A stretch of 64,000 nt of DNA from Granulosicoccus sp963833195 (GCA_963833195.1 CAWHXF010000027.1:3286001-3350000), one strand, 5' to 3'. Counted from the first letter of the stretch, positions 8,470 to 19,709 are shown. Notes: generated from the letters alone by a model not told the origin. Numbers and translations are program-made.

Positions 8470-9329
8470 GTGCCGAGCCTTTCGGGACAGGCCGCCGGCA
8501 CGCGACGTGCCAGCGTCGCGAGCCCGTCGAGCGCGTCGCCGGCGGGCGGGTGCAGCTCGGCGCCGCGGGCCTCGAGCAGCGGCGCGTAGACGCCGGCGAG
8601 CCCGCCGACCAGATAGCGCGGCAGACCCTCGGGCGCGGCGTCGTACAAGGTCTCGCAGCAGCGCGCGCCCGCGTCAAGCAGCTCCCGCGCGACATCGTCA
8701 TCGTCGTGCGAGCCGAGGAGCGCGGCGAGGCGGGCGATGTTCGTGGAACGCGTCGACGTGGTCCACGCCTGCAGCGAGGCGACGTCGTCACCCGTCACCG
8801 CTTCCAGCGCGGCGTACAGCGGCGTGGCGTGCGCGCCGCGATCGCGCGCGTGCAGGTAGCGCCGCAGCAGCGCCATGCCGAGCCAGGCGGCCGACCCCTC
8901 GTCGCCGACCGGGTAGCCCCAGCCGCCCGCCATGCCGGTGCGCCCCGCTCCGTCGCGCCAGTGCAGCACGCTGCCGGTGCCGACCGCGAGGCACGCGCCC
9001 GGAGCGCCGCCGGTGGCGCCGAGCAGCTGCGCCTCGCCGTCCGTGACGATCGTGACCGCACGCCCGAGCGCGGCGACGAAGGCGGCACGCCGCTCGGGAC
9101 GCAGGGATCCGGCGAGCCCGACGTACAACGGCCACGACGGATCGACCCCGAGCCGCTCGATGCCCGCACGCACCGTGTCGGCGGCTTCGGCCGGGTCCAG
9201 CGACAGGCTGGCGTGGCGTTCGAGCCGCACCTGCGACACCCGCGCGCCGTCGCCGTCGAACGCCGCGAGCCGGCAGCCGCTGGCCCCGCCGTCGACGGCG
9301 ATGCAGGGCTCGATGACGGCGGCTTCCAT
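8466..9329 (-). CDS. BadF/BadG-type N-acetylhexosamine kinase (GlcNAc/MurNAc kinase-like)
   Basis: The 287-residue protein has the actin-like ATPase fold of the BadF/BadG/BcrA/BcrD family: DGGASGCR (phosphate 1), a central GTGSVLHWRD, and GWGYPVGDEGS followed by the adenosine region. Sugar kinases of this family include eukaryotic GlcNAc kinase and the clostridial GlcNAc/MurNAc kinase MurK. The partner gene overlapping it encodes MurNAc-6-P etherase plus GlcNAc-6-P deacetylase, so the likely job is phosphorylating imported GlcNAc and/or MurNAc at O6 in the cytoplasm. It is divergent from the sugar ABC importer with a 71-bp shared intergenic region. Which sugar is preferred is an inference from context. 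Confidence 0.85.
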   Translation of the reverse strand: MEAAVIEPCIAVDGGASGCRLAAFDGDGARVSQVRLERHASLSLDPAEAADTVRAGIERLGVDPSWPLYVGLAGSLRPERRAAFVAALGRAVTIVTDGEAQLLGATGGAPGACLAVGTGSVLHWRDGAGRTGMAGGWGYPVGDEGSAAWLGMALLRRYLHARDRGAHATPLYAALEAVTGDDVASLQAWTTSTRSTNIARLAALLGSHDDDDVARELLDAGARCCETLYDAAPEGLPRYLVGGLAGVYAPLLEARGAELHPPAGDALDGLATLARRVPAACPERLGT

Positions 9330-9400
9330 GCGTCGGGATTGTAACGGCGGCGATGCCGATGCTACTTTCGAGCGCACCGTCCACCCCGGAACCCGCCCGC

Positions 9401-10669
9401 ATGCGCACACCGAAGTCCCGCCTCGCGTCTCGTCTCACGCTCGCCGCCACCGCGCTCGCCTGCTCCGGCATGGCCTTCAGCGCGGCCGCCGAGACCATCA
9501 CCATCGAGAGCTGGCGGGTCGAGGACCAGGCCATCTGGGACGAGCAGATCATCCCGGTCTTCGAGGCGCAGCACCCGGACATCGACGTGCAGTTCAAGCC
9601 CACGGCACCGACCGAGTACGACGCCGCGCTGAACGCGCGCATGTCCGGCGGCACCGCCGGCGACATCATCGTCTGCCGCCCGTTCGACCGTGCCCTGAAG
9701 CTCCACGACGACGGCCACCTCGCCGACATCCAGGATCTGCCGGGGCTGCAGGAGAACTTCTCGGACGTGGCGCGCGCGGCCTGGTCCACCGACGACGGCT
9801 CGGCGACCTTCTGCGTGCCGATGGCATCGGTCATCCACGGCTTCATGTACAACGCGGACGCCTTCGCGGAGCTCGGGCTCGAGGTGCCGGAGACGACCGA
9901 GGAGTTCTACGCGGTGCTGGACGCCATCGCGGAGGACGGCAGCTACATCCCGCTCGCGATGGGCACCAAGGATCAGTGGGAGGCCGCGACCATGGGCTAC
10001 ACCAACGTCGGCCCGACGTACTGGGGCGGCGAGGAAGGCCGCAACGCGCTCATCGCGGGAGAGGCGAAGCTCACCGACGACGCGTTCGTCGAGGGCTTCC
10101 GGCAGCTGGAGCGGTGGGTGCCGTATCTGGGCGACGGCTACCAGGCGCAGTCCTACACCGACAGCCAGAACCTCTTCACGCTGGGCCGCGCGGCGATCTA
10201 CCCGACGGGCTCGTGGGAGATCACGGGCTTCCAGGAGAACGCCGACTTCGAGCTCGGCGCGTTCCCGCCCCCGAAGGCGGACGCGAGCGGCACGTGCGAG
10301 CTCAGCGATCACACCGACATCGGCATCGGCATGAACGCCGCCACCGAGCACGAGGAGGCCGTGCGGACCTTCCTCGAGTGGACCACGAGCGCCGAATTCG
10401 CCAGCCTGCTCACGAACGCGGCCCCCGGCTTCTTCTCGCTGTCGAACCACTCGATCGACGTCGAGAACCCGCTGGCCGCCGAGTTCCTGGCCATGCGCGA
10501 CGCCTGCGAGTCCACCATCCGCGTGGCCGACCAGATCCTCTCGCGCGGCGAGCCCTCGCTGTCGAACGAGCTGTGGACGCTGTCGGCGAACGTCATCAAC
10601 GGCTCGATGACGCCCGAGGAGGCGGCGGCGCAGGCGCAGGAGAACCTGGACGGCTGGTACGCGCCCTGA
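9401..10669 (+). CDS. Sugar ABC transporter, extracellular solute-binding protein (family 1)
   Basis: I chose ATG 9401 (about 422 residues) over upstream codons because it gives a clean signal peptide: MRTPKSR, then a hydrophobic core (LTLAATALACSGMAF), then AAAE near residue 25. The mature part is a family 1 (MalE/UgpB-like) sugar-binding protein, with ITIESWR at the start, FEAQHPDIDV, YNADAFAELGL, and a tail typical of CUT1 importers. It would capture a sugar in the periplasm. It is the first gene of a four-gene importer operon and is divergent from the kinase/nagA-murQ genes. The likely ligand is therefore an amino sugar or a MurNAc-containing sugar (inference). Confidence 0.88.
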   Translation: MRTPKSRLASRLTLAATALACSGMAFSAAAETITIESWRVEDQAIWDEQIIPVFEAQHPDIDVQFKPTAPTEYDAALNARMSGGTAGDIIVCRPFDRALKLHDDGHLADIQDLPGLQENFSDVARAAWSTDDGSATFCVPMASVIHGFMYNADAFAELGLEVPETTEEFYAVLDAIAEDGSYIPLAMGTKDQWEAATMGYTNVGPTYWGGEEGRNALIAGEAKLTDDAFVEGFRQLERWVPYLGDGYQAQSYTDSQNLFTLGRAAIYPTGSWEITGFQENADFELGAFPPPKADASGTCELSDHTDIGIGMNAATEHEEAVRTFLEWTTSAEFASLLTNAAPGFFSLSNHSIDVENPLAAEFLAMRDACESTIRVADQILSRGEPSLSNELWTLSANVINGSMTPEEAAAQAQENLDGWYAP

Positions 10670-10694
10670 TCCCTTCCCGCAGGGTCCGTCGCCG

Positions 10695-11597
10695 GTGCGT
10701 TGGTACATTCCCGTCTTCCTCGCACCGGCGACGCTGATCTACAGCGTCTTCGCGATCTACCCGATCGTCGATTCGCTCAGGCTCTCGCTGTTCGACCGCG
10801 TCGACGGCGCGGACGTGTTCGTCGGGCTCGCCAATTACGCGCGGCTGCTCGGCGAGCCGTACTGGGCCGACCAGTTCGTCAACGCCTTCGCCAACAACGT
10901 GGTGCTGTTCGCCATGCACATGGCGATACAGAACCCGATCGCGCTCATCCTGGCGGCCATGCTGAGCGTGCCGACGCTCAAGGGGGCGGCCACCTACCGC
11001 ACGATCTTCTTCCTGCCGACGCTGCTGTCGGTCGTGGTCGTCGGCTTCGTGTGGCAGCTCATCCTGTCGCCGCTGTGGGGCATCACGCCGGACGCCATGA
11101 AGGCGGTGGGTCTCGGCGGGTGGTTCCGGCCGTGGCTGGGCCTGGAATCCAGCGCGCTCGTGACCGTGACGCTGATCTCGATCTGGCAGTACGTCGGCAT
11201 TCCGCTGATGCTGTTCTACGCGGCGCTGCTGAACATCCCCGAGGAGACCGTGGAGGCCGCGCGCATCGACGGGCTCGACGGCTGGGCCATCTTCTGGAAG
11301 GTGAAGCTGCCGCTGATCCTGCCCACCCTCGGGCTCGTCGGCATCCTGACCTACATAGGCAACTTCACCGCGAGCTTCGATCTCGTGTACGCCATCCAGG
11401 GCGGGCTCGCGGGGCCGAACTACGCCACCGACGTCATGGGCACGTTCCTGTTCCGAAGCTTCTTCGGCTTCCAGTCGCAATCGGGTGACCTGCACATGGG
11501 CGCGACGGTCGCCTCGATGCTGTTCTTCATCATCCTCGTCGGCGTCGGTGCGTACCTGTACGGCGTGCAGCGCAGGCTCAGGCGCTACGAGGGCTGA
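10695..11597 (+). CDS. Sugar ABC transporter permease, MalF/UgpA type
   Basis: The protein has 300 residues with about six hydrophobic segments. The EAA loop that docks the ATPase is clear (EAARIDGLDGWAIFWKVKLP). It starts at GTG 10695, 25 bp after the binding-protein stop. This start preserves the first membrane helix (WYIPVFLAPATLIYSVFAIY). It belongs to the CUT1 carbohydrate importers and would form the membrane channel with the following permease. Confidence 0.88.
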   Translation: MRWYIPVFLAPATLIYSVFAIYPIVDSLRLSLFDRVDGADVFVGLANYARLLGEPYWADQFVNAFANNVVLFAMHMAIQNPIALILAAMLSVPTLKGAATYRTIFFLPTLLSVVVVGFVWQLILSPLWGITPDAMKAVGLGGWFRPWLGLESSALVTVTLISIWQYVGIPLMLFYAALLNIPEETVEAARIDGLDGWAIFWKVKLPLILPTLGLVGILTYIGNFTASFDLVYAIQGGLAGPNYATDVMGTFLFRSFFGFQSQSGDLHMGATVASMLFFIILVGVGAYLYGVQRRLRRYEG

Positions 11598-11613
11598 TGC
11601 CGTCCGTGATCAC

Positions 11614-12449
11614 ATGACTGGGCGCGAACGGTTGTCCTCGACCGCGATCCACGCGGTGCTGCTCGCGTGGACGGTGCTGGCGCTGTTCCCGCTCGTGCTG
11701 ATCGTGGTCAACAGCCTCAAGAACCGGAAGGCGATCTTTCGCGAGCCGCTCGGGCTGCCCGTCGGCGAGGCGTTTTCCGGCCAGGGGTACGCGAACGTGC
11801 TGAACGACAGCGACTTTCCGCTGTTCTTCGCCAACAGCCTGATCGTCACCTGCAGCGCGCTGTTCCTGATCCTGCTGCTCGGCGCGATGGCTGCGCACGC
11901 GCTGACCGAGTACCGCTTCCGTGGCAACGGTCTGCTCGGGCTGTACCTGATCCTCGGCATCATGGTGCCGATACGCCTGGGCACCGTATCCTTGCTGCAG
12001 CTGATCGTGGACCTGGGACTCGCGAACACGCTGACGGCGCTGATCCTCGTCTACACCGCGCAAGGGCTGCCCGTGGCGGTGTTCATCTTCTCGGAGTTCC
12101 TGCGCTCGGTATCGCGCGAGATCAAGGACAGCGCGCGCATCGACGGGCTCTCCGAGTACCGCATCTTCTTCGAGGTCGTGGTGCCGCTCGTGCGCCCGGT
12201 CATCGCGACGGTGGCGGTGTTCTCCATGATCCCGATCTGGAACGACCTGTGGTTCCCGCTGATCCTCTCCCCCGGCGAGGACACGCGCACCGTCACGCTC
12301 GGCGTGCAGCAGTTCATCGGCCAGTACACCGTGGACTGGGGCGCGGTGCTGGCCGCACTCTCCGTCGCCATCCTGCCGGTCCTCGTCATGTACGTGATCT
12401 TCTCGAAGCAGCTCATTCGCGGCATCACGGCCGGGGCGGTGAAGGGCTG

Positions 12450-12450
<1 letters not shown>
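11614..12450 (+). CDS. Sugar ABC transporter permease, MalG/UgpE type
   Basis: The protein has 278 residues with about six membrane helices. The EAA motif appears as DSARIDGLSEYRIFFEVVVP, and the protein ends with the usual GITAGAVKG tail of MalG-type subunits. It begins at ATG 11614, 16 bp after the first permease. Its TGA overlaps the ATG of the ATPase gene (TGATG), so the subunits are probably made in step. Confidence 0.88.
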
Positions 12451-13484
<1,034 letters not shown>

Positions 13485-13567
13485 TCCGCGAAGCTCGCGG
13501 TGCCCGGACAGGCACGGTTCAGGCTTGCAACTCCAGTCTCACGCCACGATCCCGACGGACCCGACCC

Positions 13568-14086
13568 ATGCGCCCCCACCTCCTCGCCTGTACCGCCGCA
13601 CTCGTCCTCGTCGCCTGCAGCGACGACCCCGCCTTCGACGCTCCCCCCGCCTCCGGAGGCGGCGCCGGCGACGCCGCCGAGGACGCGGCCACGTTGGCGC
13701 CCTTCGTCGGTACCTACGATCTCACCGGTCCCTGGCAAGGCGAGCTCGACGACGAGGCCTACCTCGTGATCGGCCAGCCCGACGCCTCGGGAGAGGCCCG
13801 CGCGGCCCTCTACGACTTCGACGAGCTGGACGGCTGCTACGAGGCGCCGAGAAGCGGCAGCACGATCGGCACGCTGCGCGTGGACGACTTCGGCGGCGGC
13901 GTGTTCCTGGACGGTTTGCTGTCCTTCGAGGAGGCCACGGCCTCGCTGGGCGCGGGCGGCGCGCTGGAGCTGAACTACAACGACGTCGAGGACATCGACG
14001 GCGACGGCAACCGCAGCGAGCGCACGAGCTACGTCGCCACGCGCACCGACGGCCTGGCCGAGATGGACCTGCAACCGCGCTGCTGA
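13568..14086 (+). CDS. Small lipoprotein of unknown function
   Basis: The 172-residue protein begins with a lipoprotein signal (LLACTAALVLVAC, lipobox Cys at residue 17) followed by an Asp/Pro/Gly-rich linker. The rest is an acidic, probably beta-rich domain with four aromatic-rich strands (for example GPWQGELDDEAYLVIGQPD, DELDGCYEAPRSG). It has two further cysteines, one in GCYEAP and one near the C-terminus, that could form a disulfide. I recognise no family. It lies 83 bp after the ABC ATPase and could be co-transcribed with it or stand alone. Confidence 0.6.
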   Translation: MRPHLLACTAALVLVACSDDPAFDAPPASGGGAGDAAEDAATLAPFVGTYDLTGPWQGELDDEAYLVIGQPDASGEARAALYDFDELDGCYEAPRSGSTIGTLRVDDFGGGVFLDGLLSFEEATASLGAGGALELNYNDVEDIDGDGNRSERTSYVATRTDGLAEMDLQPRC

Positions 14087-14172
14087 GCTTCGGACGCCCC
14101 CTCGATCCGCCGCATCGACGCCGCGGTCGGTCGGCCGCGGGACGTGGCGGCTCGCGGCCGATGGGCTGTAGG

Positions 14173-14214
14173 CGGAATATTTTCCGACTCTCCCTTGCAT
14201 CGGAATTTTTTCCG
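14173..14214 (+). promoter_or_regulatory. Tandem palindromes CGGAA-N4-TTCCG before a DUF5666 gene
   Basis: Two 14-bp palindromes, CGGAATATTTTCCG (14173-14186) and CGGAATTTTTTCCG (14201-14214), have identical arms and are 28 bp apart centre to centre. They form an AT-rich island in a very GC-rich region, 50-90 bp before the ATG at 14265. The second lies exactly between TTGCAT (14195-14200) and TACTCT (14218-14223), a weak promoter-like pair with 17-bp spacing. A protein bound here would block or control that promoter. The GGAAT cores could alternatively be -35 elements for an ECF sigma factor. Confidence 0.5.
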
Positions 14215-14264
14215 CCGTACTCTGGAGCTAGGGCAAGTACTCGGCCCGCAACGGGAGCCACGAC

Positions 14265-15269
<1,005 letters not shown>

Positions 15270-15383
15270 ACTCCCCGCGCCCGTCCGGCGAGGGCGTACA
15301 TCGCGGTAGCCATCATCGAGCGCGAATCACCAGCAGCGACAACGACGGAAGGCGTCATCCAGGGCGCCTTCTATCGCATCCTG

Positions 15384-16211
15384 TTGTCGCTGGCGCGCGT
15401 CGCCCTGCGCTTCGGCATCTCGGTCGGCGCGGTCAACGAGCTGGTGCGCCGGGCGTTCGTCGAGGCAGCCGAGCAGAACCTCGCCGCCGCCGATGGCGGC
15501 AAGCCGGTGCAGACTGCGCGCATCTGCGCGCTGACGGGCCTCTATCGCAAGGAGGTCGTGCGGCTGAAATCGCTGCCGCCGCCCGGAGACCCCGGCGTGG
15601 ACGATCGCTACAACCGCTCCGCGCGGATCATCGCCGGCTGGTTGCGCGACCCGGACTTCCGCACGCGCGCGGGCGCTCCCGCGGTGCTGAGGATCGATGG
15701 TGAAGGCGGCTTCAACGAGCTCGTGCGGCGCTACAGCGGCGACATGACACCCCGTGCGATGCTCGAGGAGCTCGAGCGACTCGGCGCCGTCGCGCGATCG
15801 CGGGGCGGCACGCTGAAGCTGACGGCTCACGCCTACATTCCGCGGTCGAACGAGCTGGATACCGTGCAGATCCTCGGCACCGATACCGCGGACCTGATCG
15901 ACACTATCCTCCACAACCTCGACCACGGCGAGGACGAGCGCCGGTTCCAGCGCAAGGTGAGCTACCTGCACATCCCGGCGCGGCAGGTCGATCCGTTCCG
16001 GCGCTACGCGTCGCAGCAGAGCCAAGCACTGCTGGAGAGGCTCGACCGCTGGCTGGCGGCGCGGGACACCGAGCGCGTCGACGCGGGTGGGGCGGGGTCG
16101 AGGCTGGGCCTCGGCATCTACCTGATCGAGCGCGCCACGCCACGCGACGGATCCGAGTCCCCGGCATCGCCCTCCGACCGGGCCACACCGACCGGGGACG
16201 CGGACCGATGA
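15384..16211 (+). CDS. DUF6502-family protein, start codon unclear
   Basis: The frame matches the DUF6502 family: an N-terminal helix (RVALRFGISVGAVNELVRRAFVEAAE) followed by a winged-helix-like part (QTARICALTGLYRKEVVRLK). The rest is an all-alpha domain with ELVRRYSGDMTPRAMLEELERLG. Members look like DNA-binding regulators, but no role is proven. The family similarity begins a few codons before TTG 15384 (GAFYRILLSLAR). The frame is open back to 15270 yet contains no ATG, GTG or TTG there, so a rare start such as ATC or a sequencing error is possible. Its stop overlaps the next start (ATGA), so it is coupled to the DUF5666 gene that follows. Confidence 0.8.
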   Translation: MSLARVALRFGISVGAVNELVRRAFVEAAEQNLAAADGGKPVQTARICALTGLYRKEVVRLKSLPPPGDPGVDDRYNRSARIIAGWLRDPDFRTRAGAPAVLRIDGEGGFNELVRRYSGDMTPRAMLEELERLGAVARSRGGTLKLTAHAYIPRSNELDTVQILGTDTADLIDTILHNLDHGEDERRFQRKVSYLHIPARQVDPFRRYASQQSQALLERLDRWLAARDTERVDAGGAGSRLGLGIYLIERATPRDGSESPASPSDRATPTGDADR

Positions 16212-17701
16212 GGCGTTTCGGACGGACCGCGCGGTCGATGGGCGGGCAACGCGCCGCGGGCCGCGACGCGTCGATCGGCTCGCTGCCGGCCATCGTCCCA
16301 ACCATCGCAATGGCGATCGCCCTGACGATCGGCGCGTGCTCGTCGGGCGACCCGTCCGGCGGCGGCTCCGGCGGCGGCATCGGCGGCACCGGCCTGATCG
16401 CGGACGCCTCCGGCGTCTCGCGTGGAGCGATCGCGGGCTTCGGCAGCATCGTGCTGAACGGCGAGAGCTTCGACACCGACCGGGCACGCATCCGCATCGA
16501 ATCGCGCGATGCGGCGCAGTCCGAGCTTCGCGTCGGGATGCAGGTCCGGGCCGAGGTGAATTTCGACGACCTGACGGCCGACGTCGTCGAGTACTACCCA
16601 TCGATCTCGGCACCGATCGAGTCGGTGGACGCGACGGGGGCTTCGCTTCGTCTGCTTGGGCAGAGCGTCAGCCTGGACGGCGCGGTCGTCTACGACGGCA
16701 TCGACCCCGCGACGCTCGCGCCCGGGACCGTGCTCGAGGTCAGCGGTCTGCGCAACGCCGCCGGCGCCGTCGTCGCGACGTTCGTCCGTGCGGCCCCGGC
16801 GCCCGCACGCCTGGCGATCACGGGCAGTGTCGAGTCGCACGACGACGGCGGCGCCCGGCTCGTCGTCGCCGGCGTCGGCATCGACGCGGGCGGCAGCGCG
16901 GTGATCGGAAACCTCGAACCGGGCAGTCTCGTGTTCGTGTCGGGCCGAGCCGGCACCGGCGCCGGATCCGATGCGCGGCTGCTCGCGGACAGCGTCGTCG
17001 TGCTGCCCGGGCTTGCGGGCCCGAGTGGCACGCCGGTCGAGCTCGAGGGCATCGTCACGGGCTACGCCTCCGCGCGGCTCATCGAGCTGAGCGGGCAGCG
17101 GGTACGGATCTCCGACGCCACGCGCCTCGCGTTCACCGACGGGCGTGCTGCTCCGGCATCGCGGATCGCGCTGAACACCCGCATCGAGGTGGAGGGCGAG
17201 CTGCAGGCCGACGGTGCCGTGTCGGCGACCCGCATCGTCGTGCTCCCGGTCGATGACAGTCGCCTGATCGGACCGATCGAGTCGTTGGATCCGACGAGCG
17301 GTGTGCTGGTGGTGCTCGGCGTGCCGATACACACCACGCCGGGCACGCGCTACCGAAGCGACGAGACCTCGAGCTTCGCGGCGCTGCGCGTCGGCGACTA
17401 CGTGGAGGTGCGCGCCGCGTTCGAGGCGGCGCGACTTATCGCCAGCCGCGTCGAGGTCGACGATCCCGAGGAAGAGGCGCGGCTCGAGGGTCCACTGACG
17501 GACATCGATCCCGGCGCGCGGCGCCTCGCGGTGCTCGGCATCGCGATCGCGCCGGGCGAGGACACCGAGTTCGAGATCGGTGACGACGAGGTGGAGTCGT
17601 CGGAGTTCCTGTCCGCCGCGCGCCTTGGCGACATCGTGCGGGTTCGCTGGAGGCCGTTCAGCTCCACCACGGCGGCACCGGACGAGATCGGCCTGGAATA
17701 G
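16208..17701 (+). CDS. DUF5666 domain protein with lipoprotein-like N-terminus
   Basis: The 497-residue protein has a long N-terminal arm, then a hydrophobic stretch ending in a lipobox-like IGAC (Cys ~45), a Gly-rich linker, and the GGIGGTG motif that typically opens DUF5666 proteins (GGIGGTGLIADASGVSRGA, FGSIVLNGESFDT). About six repeated small beta domains follow, each with a VGxxVxVxG-like core. It is probably anchored in the outer membrane or periplasm. It overlaps the DUF6502 gene by 4 bp. A DUF6502 gene next to a DUF5666 gene is a pairing I have seen in other gammaproteobacteria. Confidence 0.8.
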   Translation: MRRFGRTARSMGGQRAAGRDASIGSLPAIVPTIAMAIALTIGACSSGDPSGGGSGGGIGGTGLIADASGVSRGAIAGFGSIVLNGESFDTDRARIRIESRDAAQSELRVGMQVRAEVNFDDLTADVVEYYPSISAPIESVDATGASLRLLGQSVSLDGAVVYDGIDPATLAPGTVLEVSGLRNAAGAVVATFVRAAPAPARLAITGSVESHDDGGARLVVAGVGIDAGGSAVIGNLEPGSLVFVSGRAGTGAGSDARLLADSVVVLPGLAGPSGTPVELEGIVTGYASARLIELSGQRVRISDATRLAFTDGRAAPASRIALNTRIEVEGELQADGAVSATRIVVLPVDDSRLIGPIESLDPTSGVLVVLGVPIHTTPGTRYRSDETSSFAALRVGDYVEVRAAFEAARLIASRVEVDDPEEEARLEGPLTDIDPGARRLAVLGIAIAPGEDTEFEIGDDEVESSEFLSAARLGDIVRVRWRPFSSTTAAPDEIGLE

Positions 17702-17721
17702 CCCCGTCCCGCGGTACGGGC
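17701..17721. terminator. Hairpin between convergent genes
   Basis: GCCCCGT pairs with ACGGGC (one bulge) around a CCCGCGGT loop, and the hairpin touches both convergent stop codons. No T-run follows on either side, so it would be at best a weak bidirectional terminator. Confidence 0.3.
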
Positions 17722-18812
17722 TACTCCCGGAAGCGGGGAAGGCGTACGGTCTCGCCGCTCCTCACGCTCTCGTCGGCGGCGAGGCACACCGCCAGCGAGC
17801 GCACCGCGTCCGCATGGTGGCGCGACAGGTCGATACCTTCGACGATGGCGCGGTGCAGGAAGGCCTGCTCGCGGTCGCACAGGGCCTGGTGATCGGGCTC
17901 GTCGGAGGTGTCCAGCAGCACGTCGGGCGACGCGAAGCCGCCGCTCGCGTCCAGCCCGCTGCGGTGCAGGCGAATGCGCGAGGTGCGCGTGTGAGCGTCG
18001 ACGTCGTCGGAGCGCGCGCCCTCGTCGACGACGATGGACACCGCCCCCGCGGGGGACACGATGTCCTTCACGAAGAACGCGCTCTCGGACATCATCGGGC
18101 CCCAGCCCGCCTCGTACCAGCCGACCGAGCCGTCCGCGAAGCGCACCTGGAAGTGTCCGTAGTTGTACATGCCCGGCGCGATGTCGTCGGTGAGTCTCGC
18201 GCCCATGCCGCTCACCGACACGGGCGCCGCGTCCGTCACCTGACACATGACATCGACGTAGTGCACGCCGCAGTCCACGATGGGCGAGGTGCTGTCCATG
18301 AGCCGGCGATGCACCTCCCAGGTGGGCCCCGAGGACTGCTGGTTCAGGTTCAACCGGAACACGTACGGTCCACCGAGAGTCCGCGCCTCGCTCACCAGCC
18401 GCATCCAGGACGGGTGGTGGCGCAGGATGTAGCCGACGACGAGCGTGCGGCCGTTGGCGCGCGCGGCAGCCACGACGCGCTCGGCGTCGGCGACGGTGGT
18501 GGCGAGCGGCTTCTCCACGAACACGTGTCGCCCGGCCTCGAGCGCGGCCACCGCGTAGTCGGCGTGGCTGTCGGAATAGGTGGCGATGCAGACGACGTCG
18601 GCGTCCACGTCGGCGAGCGCGGCGTGGAAGTCCGCCTGCATGGGCACGTCGCCGAGCGCGGCGGGCAGCTCCAGCGGCGAGCGGTTGACGAGCCCGCACA
18701 GCGCGAACCCGGGGTGCGCGGCGTACGAAAGCGCGTGGCTGCGGCCCATCGTTCCGAGACCCGCGACGAGGGTCCGCAGCGGCGGGGACGTCGTGCGAGG
18801 CGTGTCCGGCAT
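17721..18812 (-). CDS. Gfo/Idh/MocA-family oxidoreductase
   Basis: The 363-residue protein has a Rossmann motif GLGTMGRSHA at ~residues 18-27, the family signature EKPLA (~100-104) with the catalytic Lys, and the C-terminal domain with DCGVHYVD (Asp/His). These NAD(P)-dependent enzymes act on sugars, inositols or their derivatives, and the substrate cannot be assigned here. It is divergent from the Crp-like regulator. Its 5' region shares the 10-mer GCTGACGGAA with that of the gluconolactonase gene. TACAAT on the minus strand (18852-18847) could be its -10 box, 34 bp before the ATG. Confidence 0.88.
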   Translation of the reverse strand: MPDTPRTTSPPLRTLVAGLGTMGRSHALSYAAHPGFALCGLVNRSPLELPAALGDVPMQADFHAALADVDADVVCIATYSDSHADYAVAALEAGRHVFVEKPLATTVADAERVVAAARANGRTLVVGYILRHHPSWMRLVSEARTLGGPYVFRLNLNQQSSGPTWEVHRRLMDSTSPIVDCGVHYVDVMCQVTDAAPVSVSGMGARLTDDIAPGMYNYGHFQVRFADGSVGWYEAGWGPMMSESAFFVKDIVSPAGAVSIVVDEGARSDDVDAHTRTSRIRLHRSGLDASGGFASPDVLLDTSDEPDHQALCDREQAFLHRAIVEGIDLSRHHADAVRSLAVCLAADESVRSGETVRLPRFRE

Positions 18813-18973
18813 GTCACGAATCTTCCGTCAGCTTGGAGCGCCCGGCATTGTATCGGCGCGGTCTGCGCTGGCCGAATGCGTCGCTACCGCTATGATCGGG
18901 GCACCAGCGACGATCGCGAGCGACGCCACGAGGGCGCCGCGGGACGCGTCGCACGGCTCGAGGCCACAGGCGC
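18813..18973. promoter_or_regulatory. Divergent control region, Gfo/Idh and Crp-like genes
   Basis: This 161-bp gap has a -10-like TACAAT on the minus strand (18852-18847) toward the oxidoreductase and TATGAT on the plus strand (18891-18896) toward the regulator. Neither has a good -35, which leaves room for an activator. I do not see a perfect TGTGA-N6-TCACA site for a Crp protein. Confidence 0.35.
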
Positions 18974-19681
18974 ATGTCCGGATCCGTCGAGACCCTTCGC
19001 AACGTCGATCTCTTCGCGCACCTGAGCGACGAGCAGCTGCGCCTGCTCGCCGAGCGCACGCGCGAGCAGCACTACGAACGCCAGGCGCTGCTGATGCACG
19101 AGGGCGACGCCGGCGACACCATGTGCGTGCTGGTGGAGGGCGAAGTGCGGGTGTTCGTCAGCGACGACAACGGCCGCGAGCTGGTGCTGCACCAGCTCGG
19201 CCCGGGCGCCGTGATCGGCGAGCTCGCGCTGCTCGACGGCGCGCCGCGCTCGGCGAGCGCGATGGCCGTGCAGCCCACGCGCGTGCTCACCCTGGACCGG
19301 GACGCGCTGCACGCCTGCCTCGCCGCGAGCCCGGAGTTCGCGCTCGCGCTGATGCGCTCGCTCACCGCGCGGCTGCGCCAGGCCACCGAGGGCAGCCGCA
19401 GCCTCGCGCTCGACAACGTCTACCGGCGCCTGGCCGACAAGCTTCGGGAGCTGGCGGGCGTGGACGCGGGCATGGACGCGCACGGCGAGGGCGGCGGCAA
19501 CGACGGCGAGCACGCCCCCCCGTCGCTGCCGCGGCGCTACTCGCACCAGGAGCTCGGCAACCTGATCGGCGCCTCGCGCGAGATGGTGGGCAAGGTCATG
19601 GCGGAGCTCGTCAAGGGCGAGTACGTCGAGCTGGTCGAGGGCCGCATCGTGCTGATCAAGCGCCTGCCGAAGAACTGGTAG
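18974..19681 (+). CDS. Crp/Fnr-family transcription regulator
   Basis: The protein has 235 residues. Residues 1-130 form a cyclic-nucleotide-binding-type beta barrel (EGDAGDTMCVLVEGEVRVF, GPGAVIGELALLDGAPRSAS, close to the cNMP phosphate cassette). A dimer helix and a C-terminal winged helix-turn-helix (YSHQELGNLIGASREMVGKV) follow. A 25-residue Gly/Asp/His-rich insert lies between the dimer helix and the HTH. No Fnr-type cysteine cluster is present, so it is not an Fe-S oxygen sensor. It stands alone, divergent from the Gfo/Idh gene, and its targets are unknown. Confidence 0.88.
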   Translation: MSGSVETLRNVDLFAHLSDEQLRLLAERTREQHYERQALLMHEGDAGDTMCVLVEGEVRVFVSDDNGRELVLHQLGPGAVIGELALLDGAPRSASAMAVQPTRVLTLDRDALHACLAASPEFALALMRSLTARLRQATEGSRSLALDNVYRRLADKLRELAGVDAGMDAHGEGGGNDGEHAPPSLPRRYSHQELGNLIGASREMVGKVMAELVKGEYVELVEGRIVLIKRLPKNW

Positions 19682-19709
19682 CGCGCCCCGCCCCGCGCCT
19701 CTCCGGCCG

